Source of the DNA: Medakamo hakoo
Lineage: Eukaryota; Chlorophyta; Trebouxiophyceae; Coccomyxaceae
DNA: 64,000 nucleotides
Assembly (NCBI GenBank): GCA_026636295.1
Contig: CP089453.1
Coordinates: 930,001 to 994,000 of the forward strand
Reading direction: 5' to 3'
Below are positions 8,688 through 16,859 of this stretch, in pieces (positions within the stretch are counted from its first letter, which is position 1; every line of letters starts with the position of its first letter). Under the pieces are notes generated by a model. That model was not told the origin of the DNA and did no database searches. It saw nothing but the letters and a program-made list of their open reading frames with translations. The position numbers and the translations under genes were made by a program.

Positions 8688-9764
8688 GGCCGGGCGCCAC
8701 CGGCGAGGCGGCTCGCGGATCTTGCGGTTCTCGCGGGAGCGGACGCGCACCACCTTGGAGTGAATGGCGGCGGAGATGCAGTAGTACACCTTGCGGTAGA
8801 TCTTGGGCAGCATGTAGCCTGTTGGGCGTGGGCGGGACGGGAGGGTGGTGAGGTGTGTTGATGGGAGGCGGTGGTCGGAGCACGGCCGAGTGCGCGCCAC
8901 TCACGATCAGAGAGAACGCCGCCACGGACGCTAGACAAACATTTTCACCCGCCGCCGCCCGCGTGTGGTGCCCAAGGCGCTTCATAGCCCCCTAAACCGG
9001 GCAGGCGAGGCCCTGAAGTGCCAGGCTCGGGCTGGCTCGACGCGAATTCAGTGCCGTCTGACTCGAGTCAGACGGCACTGTCGCTCGCGCTTGCAACTAA
9101 AAAACGCCCCCTGCCCGACCAAAAACGCACCCTCAATGACGGAGCTGTCCTGGATATCGCGGATGGCCGAGGCGTCGACGATGTCTATGTTTTTTATGGG
9201 TGGGTGGGAGGAGGGGCGGGTGAGGCGGCGAGTCTGCGGCGCAAAGAGGCGGCGCGGAGAGCCCGTACTCCCAGCACAAAACAATGAGACTCACTCCGGA
9301 CGATGAAGCGCTTGATGGCCTTGTCTTTAGGGACCAGGACGCCCGAAGACTCGCAGCGGACGCGGCGGACCTGGGAAAGGGTGTGGAATGGGCGGGTGAG
9401 GTCGACATTTTTTTTCGCAGCCGCGTTTTTTCTCGATCGGGCCGGCGGCGGCCGCGGGTGGTTGAGGTCGACGACGGCGAGGGCTTGAACGAGCCGAACG
9501 CCCAGACTTCCATCTCCGATGGACTCAAAGACCATTCGCAACGCCATGCGGTGCGGAAAGGGCAGGAAACCCCGGGCATGGGCGGAGGACGCGGCGGCGA
9601 GGGTCGTTGCAATCGCTCGCTTGCGCGCCCCGCCGTCGCCGCCACTCTTTTTCGTCGCCGCCGAGCAGCCGGAAGCGGGCAGGGGTGCTCCCAACCACCC
9701 ATGCACAACTCACGTGGCCGCGGCCTTTCTTGTTGCGGCCGTGAGAGCGGCGTTTGACAGACAT
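8631..9764 (-). CDS. RPS26: 40S ribosomal protein S26 (eS26)
   Basis: eS26 sits near the mRNA exit of the small ribosomal subunit. Four exons on the minus strand: 9714-9764, 9295-9370, 9131-9184 and 8631-8818; phases fit and the protein is 122 residues, of normal length. Seen: [56 protein letters not shown] and [13 protein letters not shown], then a Gly-rich tail. The zinc site is altered: the family's C-x2-C pairs read CESS and CISA here, leaving one cysteine in each pair. Splicing and frame are intact, so this does not look like a pseudogene. Intron 3 (8819-9130) carries a perfect 32-bp palindrome. A TGTAA hexamer-like signal lies at 8521-8525 on this strand, about 105 nt past the stop. Confidence 0.93.
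9049..9080. repeat. Perfect 32-bp palindrome in RPS26 intron 3
   Basis: Two 16-nt arms, CAGTGCCGTCTGACTC and its exact reverse complement, with no loop. It lies inside the third intron of RPS26. No known intronic RNA (box C/D or H/ACA) is evident. A folded hairpin, a protein-binding site or an insertion footprint are all possible. Confidence 0.9.
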
Positions 9765-9862
9765 GGTGGCAGAGGTGGGAGGGGAAAACGGGAGTGTGAG
9801 GGGGGGGGAGGTGTTGGGTCCTCTCTCGCTCTCTCGCTCTCGCTCTCTCTCACTTCGCCTGC
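9765..9862. promoter_or_regulatory. Short RPS26 upstream spacer with CT repeats
   Basis: Only 98 bp separate the ATG4 stop from the RPS26 start, both on the minus strand. It contains a tract of CTCTCG repeats (about 9820-9851) that reads GA-rich on the coding strand. The RPS26 promoter must lie here or inside the ATG4 3' end. Confidence 0.4.
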
Positions 9863-11540
9863 CTACAGCACCACCCACCCGCCGTCGTCGTCCCGGCTCA
9901 CTCGCCTGCTCCTCCTCCCGCCCCTCCCGCCCCGTTCCGCCGCGCTCCCTTCCCTCACACACACCAGCGGCGCGCCCGGCGCGCCCGCCTCCAGCCCGGC
10001 CAGCCGGTCCACCAAGTCCGCCCAGGCGGCCCCGTCGCCGCACAAGAAGCCGAGGGCCAGGGACGGGTCCAGCGAGCACAGCGGCGCGGTGCGCAACGGC
10101 GCGCCAAAGTACGAGTCGGCCGGGCAGGGGCCGCCGCCGTCGGGCGCGGCCTCGTCCGCCGGGTCCGCCACGGCGGCCTGCGGGGTGTGGGGGTCCACCA
10201 CGAGCGCGGGCCCGGCGCCTTGCGAGCCGACCACCCACAGGGCGGCGCCCTTGCGCCCGGCCAGCATGCCCAGGGACTGCGGCCACGTCAGGACAGAGGC
10301 CAGGGAGGGCGTGTAGACCGGGTTCAGGGCCCGGCCCGCGCCCAGGACGAGAGGCACCAGCACGAGGAGGGGGGCGGGCGGGGGCGGGCGCGGGGAGGGC
10401 GGCCGCCCTCCCTGCCCACAGCGCTCGCCCGCCCCCCCCTGGCCTGGCGGCAGGCAGGCCGGGTCGTCGTCGGCGTGCTGGCAGGACGCCGCGCTTTCCT
10501 CGCCGCGCCCGCCCCACCCGCCGTCGCGGACGCTCACGCTCGGCGCGCCGCCGCCCGGGCCCGCCAACAACAGGACGCGCAAGGCGGGCAGGCCGGCGGC
10601 GTCGCCCCGGCCAGCCGCGGCGCCCCGCAGCGCGGCCGCGGCCGCGTGGCAAAAGGCCCAGGGCCCCCACCACTCGCCCGCGCCCGGAGACGCGGGCCCG
10701 CCCGCAGCAATCAGCGCGTGCAGGGAGAGAGGGGCCGCGGGGTCGTCCGCAAAGGCGCGCAAGATGGACGCGCCGACGGGCGGCAGTGGGTTGATGCAGG
10801 CGGGCGGCGGGTGTGGAGGCGGGGCGGGGGCGCCGGGCGGTCCGTCCCCGCCGCCCGCACGCACCACCACCCGGCGCCAGGCCCGGCCGACGCCCGCGCG
10901 CCAGAGCGCTTGTGCGACGAGCGCCTGGCCGGACCGGAGCGTGCACCCCCACCCCACGTCGGATGCCAGGCCTGGCGTCGGCCCCCCTCCTCCTCCCGCA
11001 GCCGCCGGCACGCAGGGGATGGGCACGGCCAGCCCCCGGCGGTAGGTGAAGCGCGGCTGGGACGCGAGGTCGGCGGCCAGGGCGGCCAGGGCGGCCGGGG
11101 AAGGGCCGGGCGCGCCGGTGTCAGTATCCGATCCGGAGGCGTAGCACACGCCCAGCAGGTGGAGGGGGGCGGGCGAGGGCGGTAGCGTCGTCGCGCCCTG
11201 TTTTGATGGGGGGAGAGGGAGGTTGTGGGTGGAGCGCCGGGGCCGGGTTTTTTTTTTTCTTCGCGAATGGAAAAAAACAAAAGCCCGCCCGCCACACGAA
11301 AGCCCTCACCGTGATCATGTCGCCCAGCTTGCGCAGGCCCAGCGCGTCTGCTGTTGTATAATAGGCTGAGCTGGCGGCCAGGCGCAAGGACTGGAGGAGG
11401 GGGAGGCCGGCACGAGCCGCACCCGCCGACGACGTGGGCATTGGCCCGCCCGCCGCGGCGCCGGCCGCGTCGTCGGGCGAGATGGCGACGGCCTCGCCGC
11501 CCGGCCCGGGCGGTGAGTGTGCCCGCACAGTGGTCGGCAT
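9863..11540 (-). CDS. ATG4: ATG4 cysteine protease (autophagy)
   Basis: ATG4 trims the C-terminus of ATG8 and later frees ATG8 from lipid in the autophagy cycle. Two exons on the minus strand, 11310-11540 and 9863-11197, joined in phase 0; 521 residues. Seen: the family entry LHLLGVCYASG, the catalytic Cys region SDVGWGCTLRSGQ, the partner Asp-His in VVDPHTPQ, PLSLHALI, GEWWGPWAFCHAAA, PLVLGAGRALNPVY, and SYFGAPLRTAPLCSLDPSLALGFLC. A low-complexity Gly/Pro insert of about 60 residues divides the catalytic core. The extreme C-terminus reads DDDGGWVVL, an acidic patch followed by W-x-x-L, which fits an ATG8-interacting motif and matches the place of one in animal ATG4B. The start at 11540 is the first ATG of an open exon; 11438 is an alternative. 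Confidence 0.9.
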
Positions 11541-11764
11541 GGCTTGGAGACGGAGTGTTTAGGCCAGCATGTCCGTGGCCGTGTCTCGGAAACAAGAAAG
11601 TGGTGTAGTGCGGGTGTGGGCGCGGCGCCTCTCTCGCCTCAGTCACACACACACACAGCCGACCTCTCTTTAACGCCTCGCCCGAGACGCCTCGCCCCCT
11701 CCCTCCCGCCGCCCACCACCGCCCGCCCACCCACCCACACACACACACCCTCAAGCAGCCAACC
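11541..11764. promoter_or_regulatory. Bidirectional promoter region ATG4/ankyrin gene
   Basis: 224 bp between divergent starts, with two AC-rich microsatellites (about 11643-11658 and 11731-11748). No other motif is recognised. Confidence 0.4.
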
Positions 11765-12801
11765 ATGGAAGAGCTCATGCGCAAGCGCCGCGCCGAGGCC
11801 GACGCCGCCTACGAAGCCTGCTGGGACGGCGGGCGCGGCTCCCACCACCCGGACTTTGACCCGTTTGCGACGCTTCCGCCGCCCAAAGCCGGCGGCAAGG
11901 CGCCGCCTGCCCCCCGCGCAGACCGGGTCACGGAACAGCTGTACGCGGCCATCGTCGCCGACGACGTCGCGGCCGTGTACGCGGCGCTCGAGGGCGGCGC
12001 GGACGCGGGCTTTGAGTTTGGGGCCGCGTACCGGTGCCCCGAAGGCTACACGCCACTGATGGTCGCCGCGCACCGGTGAGTGGCATGGGGCTTTTTTTAG
12101 GGGGGAGGGAGGGGTGCCGGGGCCTTTGCAGGTCCCTGGACAGCGCGGGGAGGGTGCGGTGGGGGGGAGGGGTGGACGAAGAGCGCGCGACGAGGGCTGA
12201 GAGAGGCGTTTCAGGCCGGCCCGGGCACCTCTTCACCCTCCCCCCTCCCCCCACACCCACCCACCCCGACCGATCCCACCCAGCGGCCGCCTGGAGTGCG
12301 CCAAGGCCCTGCTCCGCGCCGGCGCCGACCCCAACCACGTCACGGCCGGCGGCGACCTGGCCCTGTTCTGGGCCATCGACGGCGGCGTGCCCATGGTCCA
12401 GCTGTTTGTCGAGTACGGCGCGGATTTGGACGCCGTGTCGCCAAAGGTGAGGAAAAGATGGAAAGAGAGATGGATGGGGGGAGCGCAGGATGGGTGGATG
12501 GATTGAGAGGGTGGGAGGGCGAGCACGAAAACACTCACACCCACACGCCCAGCACTAACAGAACTGGACTCCCCTGCAGTACGCCATCGCCAAGGGCAAG
12601 TACGGCCCCACCGAGGAAGCCGGCATTTACCCGGAGGACGTGCTGCGCTTTTATGGCGCGACAAAGGGTGGCGGGGGGGACGGCGTGTACGGCCCGCCCT
12701 CGCGCGCCGCGCCGCGCTCCCCGCGCAACTCGTTCAACCCGCCGGCGGAAGACTTCACGCGCGAGCGTGGCACGTACCAGGACCCGGCGGCGCACCCGTG
12801 A
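11765..12801 (+). CDS. Ankyrin-repeat protein, 231 residues
   Basis: Three exons: 11765-12075, 12284-12446 and 12580-12801, with matching phases. The N-terminal 50 residues form a charged helix (EELMRKRRAEADAAYEA) followed by a Pro/Lys-rich linker. Residues about 60-160 hold ankyrin-type repeats: DRVTEQLYAAIVADDVAAV, GYTPLMVAAHRGRLECAK, LLRAGADPNHVT, ALFWAIDGGVPMVQLFVEYG. The repeat set is short (three to four) and is followed by a non-repeat tail YAIAKGKYGPTEEAGIYPED with a serine/arginine stretch. I do not recognise a named family; ankyrins usually act as protein-binding scaffolds. The next gene lies 181 bp downstream on the same strand. Confidence 0.75.
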
Positions 12802-12982
12802 GGAATGGAAGCAACAAGAAAAGAGGGGGGTGGGCCAGGCCGTTTTTTTTTTCTTGGACCGGCCCAGGAACGGACGTCGTGCGCGCGCACTACTCGTATT
12901 GCAACAAAAAAAAGGACGCGGCCTCGCCCACAAGGCACCGCACGCCGCTCGCCACCCTACACACACGCTCGTGCGCAGGGTC

Positions 12983-15202
12983 ATGTTTGACGTCCCCTCC
13001 CCACGGGCTGGTGGGCCCCGGCTCAAGCCGTCGCCCAAGCCCTGGCCGCTGCCCGGCGCTGGCGCCACGGTCTCCGCATGCGACGACGCGCCGCTCCGCC
13101 TCCTCGCCTCCTCCTCCACGCTGCTGCCTTTGGACCGGGTCGACTCCGACGTGTGGACGTCTGTCGCCAGGTTGGGCCGGGATGGCAGCCTGAAAACGGA
13201 GTCCCTGGCCCCGCCGCGCCGGCTGTCGAGCGTCAACGCGTGCGTCGCGCCCGAACCCGCGCCGCTGTGCGCTGCCGGGGGCGGCCCGCCCTTCCCGCGC
13301 GAGCTCATCAAAGCGGCGACGCCGACCAAAGCCCGGCGGTCCACCCTGGCCCGGCCGGGGGGGAAGGCCGTGCCACCACCGCCGCCGCCCGCGCATTTAG
13401 CGTGGCGGGCGAAAGCGGCGGCCGCGGCGGCGGCCCAGGCGCGGGCAGTTGCGGAAGCGGCCGCGGCAGACGCGCCGCCGCCGCACCCCGCTCCGCTCGC
13501 CTTGCACGCTATCCCGCCCGTCGCGCCCACCGCCGCCGCCGTCTCCGACACGCCGCGCTGGGCGGCGGGTGGCCATCTGCGGGCGGAAGCCCGGTGGGCG
13601 GCGGCGGACACGCCGCGCCGCGCGAGCCTTGCGGCCGTGGCCGTGGCCGCCGCGGCGGCCGCCCTCCACCACCAGGCCCAGCAGCCGGCGCCGGTCCAGC
13701 CGGCGCCTCCGCCGCCCACGACCAGCTCCACCCTGCGCTTCACGTCCATGGGCGGCGGCGTCACGGCCGCGGCCGCGGGCGCGTTGGCCGGCGTGGACCC
13801 GGACGCGGCGGCGGCCGTCGCGGGTGCGGCCGCCAGCGCGGCTGAACACGCGCCAGCCGGCTCCCGCCTCGCCGCCGCTCGCTTGCCCCTCCCGCCACGG
13901 CGGGCGCCGCGCCGGTCGCCGCGCCGGTTTTTCTTGCCGCCCTCGCCCGACCGTTTCTTCAGCGGCAAGACCGCCACGCCGGCCAAAAAGCAGCCGCCCG
14001 CAGTGGACGTCGCCGCGCCCGCGGCGGACGCCCTGACGGCGCCAGCCCTCCCACCACCCCCGCCGCAGCCGTCCCTGCCCGAAGCCGGCCGCGCGCCGCC
14101 GCGCCGCTTCTTCTTCGGCTCGCCCATCAAAGCCCTGAAGTCCGCCGTCGCCAAAGACCTGGACGCGGCCCTGGCGCCTGTGGCGGTGGCGAGCCCTGCC
14201 GCTGCGACGGCGGCGGCGGCCCCTGCGCCGGTCGAGGGCGTCTGGTCCGCCGCGCCCACGCCCAAAGCCGCCGGGAGTCCCAAACGCGCGCGCGCCGCGG
14301 AAGACCACGTCCACGCCCGCATCGCGGCGGCCGAAGCCGCGGCGGCGCTGAACGAGGCCCGGGCGGAAGCTGACGCGGCCGCGGCAGCGGCCGACGCCGC
14401 GCGCGCGGCCGCCGCGGCCGCCCAGGAAGAGGCGGAAGCCGCCCGGTCGGCAGCGTCCGCGGACCGGGCGGCCCGTGCCGAAGCCGACGCCCGCGCGGCC
14501 GCCGCTGAGACGGAAGTCGCGTCGTTGCGGGCGGAGCTGGCCAGCCTGCGCGCGGCAGCGTCTGCGGCGCGCGAGGCGGCCGCGGCCGCGTCGGCTGAGC
14601 GAGACGTCGCGGCGGCGGCCGCCGCGGCGGCCCGCGCCCAGGCCGCCGAAGCTGCCGCCGCCGCGGGCGCCGCCGCCCGCCGGGCCGCCGCCGCCGAAGC
14701 GTCGGCCGACCGGTTCCGGGCGGCGGCCAACGCGCGGGGAGGCGCGGGCGGCCGGCGGCCGCGCGACCCACCGCCGTTTGCGGTCGAAGCACAACAGGCG
14801 GCGCCGTCCGGCGCCGCGCCGGCGCCGGCGGCTGTTCCAGCGCCCGCTGCCGCGCGCGGTGCGGCTGCCGCCTCGTCGCCCGGTCGTCCCGCAGCCGCCC
14901 CGCGCCCGACGTCGGCGTCCGCGCCCTTCGCGACGGACGCGGCGCCTTCCCCGCTGCCTGTCGCGGCGCGCGACGCCGCCATGGCCGCCGTCGCCGCCTC
15001 CACGCCCGCCGCCACCGCGCGCTTGGCTGCTCTGAGTGCGGAAGCCACTGCCCTCCACGCCCGCCTGGCGCGCGGGTGCGCTTCCGCGGGCGGCGCGCGC
15101 GCTGTGCGGGCCGCGCGCGCGGCGGCCGAAGCCCGCCTGGACCAGGTGCAGCGCGAGGTGGACGTCCTGAAGCTGGCGCTGCGGCGGGCGGGCGGGCTGT
15201 GA
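12983..15202 (+). CDS. Alanine-rich coiled-coil protein, function unknown
   Basis: Single-exon frame of 739 residues. The first ATG is at 12983; just before it is CAG, which could also be a splice acceptor, so an upstream exon cannot be excluded. The N-terminal half is low-complexity Ala/Pro. The middle carries a repeated basic-aromatic motif: SPRRFFLPPSPDRFF (about residue 313) and PPRRFFFGSPIKAL (about 372). Residues about 440-595 form a long Ala/Glu/Arg heptad-like coiled coil (for example EAEAARSAASADRAAR, VASLRAELASLRAA), and the C-terminus has a second short coil EARLDQVQREVDVLKLAL. Codon use matches its neighbours. I recognise no family. Both strands are open for long stretches here because of the base composition, but the plus strand has the coil and the start. 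Confidence 0.6.
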   Translation: MFDVPSPRAGGPRLKPSPKPWPLPGAGATVSACDDAPLRLLASSSTLLPLDRVDSDVWTSVARLGRDGSLKTESLAPPRRLSSVNACVAPEPAPLCAAGGGPPFPRELIKAATPTKARRSTLARPGGKAVPPPPPPAHLAWRAKAAAAAAAQARAVAEAAAADAPPPHPAPLALHAIPPVAPTAAAVSDTPRWAAGGHLRAEARWAAADTPRRASLAAVAVAAAAAALHHQAQQPAPVQPAPPPPTTSSTLRFTSMGGGVTAAAAGALAGVDPDAAAAVAGAAASAAEHAPAGSRLAAARLPLPPRRAPRRSPRRFFLPPSPDRFFSGKTATPAKKQPPAVDVAAPAADALTAPALPPPPPQPSLPEAGRAPPRRFFFGSPIKALKSAVAKDLDAALAPVAVASPAAATAAAAPAPVEGVWSAAPTPKAAGSPKRARAAEDHVHARIAAAEAAAALNEARAEADAAAAAADAARAAAAAAQEEAEAARSAASADRAARAEADARAAAAETEVASLRAELASLRAAASAAREAAAAASAERDVAAAAAAAARAQAAEAAAAAGAAARRAAAAEASADRFRAAANARGGAGGRRPRDPPPFAVEAQQAAPSGAAPAPAAVPAPAAARGAAAASSPGRPAAAPRPTSASAPFATDAAPSPLPVAARDAAMAAVAASTPAATARLAALSAEATALHARLARGCASAGGARAVRAARAAAEARLDQVQREVDVLKLALRRAGGL

Positions 15203-15496
15203 GGGCTTAGGGGTGGGGGGTGGGGGGGGCGTGTGGGGTGGGGTGTGCGCGCGCCCCTGACTGTGGCGCCGGCCCGATGCTTGGGGGCGGGCGGGAGGTC
15301 GCAGCACCCCCTCCGGTCCTGTTGGGAGAGAGGGGAGGAGAGGGGAGAGTGGTGAGAGGCGGGCGGGGTGCGAGGAAAACGTATTCACAGTGTGTTGCTT
15401 CCCTCTGAGGGTTTGTCCGCGTGCGTCGGCGGGCGCCCCTTCCCCTCCTTCACCCGTCACACAGCACCACACGCACGCCCCCCTATCCTCACAACC
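15203..15496. other. Spacer upstream of the E2 gene
   Basis: 294 bp between tandem genes. G-rich at first (15211-15235), with GGGAGAGAGGGG near 15322-15340. It presumably holds the 3' UTR of the coiled-coil gene and the E2 promoter. No gene is seen. Confidence 0.4.
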
Positions 15497-16456
15497 ATGG
15501 CGTCCTGCTCGCCTTCCAAGCGCCGCGAGCTGGACGTCACCAAACTGCTCATGTCCGACTGGAAAGTCGAGCTCGTGGAGGACAACCTCTCAGAGTTTTA
15601 CATCGAGTTCAAAGGGCCGCCGGAGAGTGAGTGCTGGTGTGGACGGGGCTGGGGACGTGCTCCGCCCGCTCGGCGACGGGTGGCCGGGGTTGGGGACGGT
15701 CTGCGGCCGTGTGCGCGACGGTGTGTGTTTGGCGCGTGCGCCGGCGGCGCAGGCAATGCCTGCTGTCTCTCCCCGCTCGTCGCGCACACCCTTTCCCAGG
15801 CCATCCGCACCCTTGCCTGCCAGGCCAGGCCAAGGACAGAGGTCTCGTCCTGCCCGCCGCGCGCCTTGGTTGGACGGCCGAGGCGCGGGGGCGGCCGGCG
15901 TGCGCAGCCCCCTCCCCCCCCAAAAAAGCCGCGCGCCCTCGAGTCCGCGCGCCAGGCAAGCGCGCGGTGGGGGCCGACCCACCCCCGCCCCCCCTCACTC
16001 CCTCTCCCTCCTGTCCGCCCATCCCCCACACTCCCCCCGCCTCCCCACCCCCCAGGCCCGTACGAGGGCGGCACCTGGAAGCTGCACGTCGAACTGCCGG
16101 AAGCCTACCCGTACAAGTCGCCGTCCATCGGCTTCGTCAACCGCATCTACCACCCCAACGTCGACGAGGTCGCGGGCTCGGTCTGCCTGGACGTCATCAA
16201 CCAGACGTGGTCGCCCATGTTCGACCTGCTGAACGTGTTCGAGACCTTCCTGCCCCAGCTGCTGCTGTACCCCAACCCGGCCGACCCGCTCAACGGCGAG
16301 GCGGCGGCGCTGCTGATGCGGGAGCCGGCCGCGTACGCGGCCCGCGTCCGCGAGTACGTGCGCCGGTACGCGACCCGGGACGACGCGGACGGGGCGGGTG
16401 GGCGCGGGGGTCGCGGGGGCGGGGGCGGCGGCGGGGGCGGCGGGGGTGCTGGGCCC

Positions 16457-16487
<31 letters not shown>

Positions 16488-16627
16488 ACGGGGCGGAGGG
16501 CGGCGGCCCGCCGGCCGACGGCGCGGGCGACGACGCCGACGCGATGAGCGGGTCGGGCTTCCTGTCTTCCTCGAGCGATGGGGAGGACGACGGCGGCGGC
16601 GGCGGGGGCGGGGGTGGCGGCGCGTAG
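15497..16627 (+). CDS. UBE2H: Ubiquitin-conjugating enzyme E2, UBE2H/UBC8 type
   Basis: E2 enzymes carry ubiquitin as a thioester on a cysteine and pass it to substrates through an E3. Two exons, 15497-15626 and 16056-16627, joined in phase 1; 233 residues. Seen: [55 protein letters not shown], the HPN triad, the active-site Cys in [12 protein letters not shown], and [18 protein letters not shown]. These match UBE2H closely. The family's acidic C-terminal tail is kept but swollen by Gly-rich runs, ending in [13 protein letters not shown]. The 429-bp intron has a length divisible by three and no stop in the reading frame. An (AG)13 repeat follows the stop. Confidence 0.93.
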
Positions 16628-16628
16628 C

Positions 16629-16654
16629 AGAGAGAGAGAGAGAGAGAGAGAGAG
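16629..16654. repeat. (AG)13 microsatellite
   Basis: A pure dinucleotide run immediately after the E2 stop codon, in the convergent spacer between the E2 gene and XPB. Confidence 0.95.
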
Positions 16655-16859
16655 CACGTTTTTTCTGTGTGTGCGTGTGTCTGTGTTTTGTGTGTGCCTT
16701 GCCTGCCCCTCTCCGCCCAGCGTCGGGCTGCGGATGGTTAGGCGGCGCGAGTGAGGGTCGGCGGATGGAAAACAAAAAAAAACTGTTTTTTTTCTGGAGA
16801 TACAGAGCCTACAGCAAACAAGCAGACGCGCAGTACACACACGTTCTCTCTCTCTCTCT

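Noticed and set aside
11508-11533. Plus-strand GGTGAGTGTGCCCGCACAG resembling a tiny intron in ATG4 exon 1
   Set aside because: It is on the wrong strand for ATG4 and far shorter than any intron here (minimum 94 bp).
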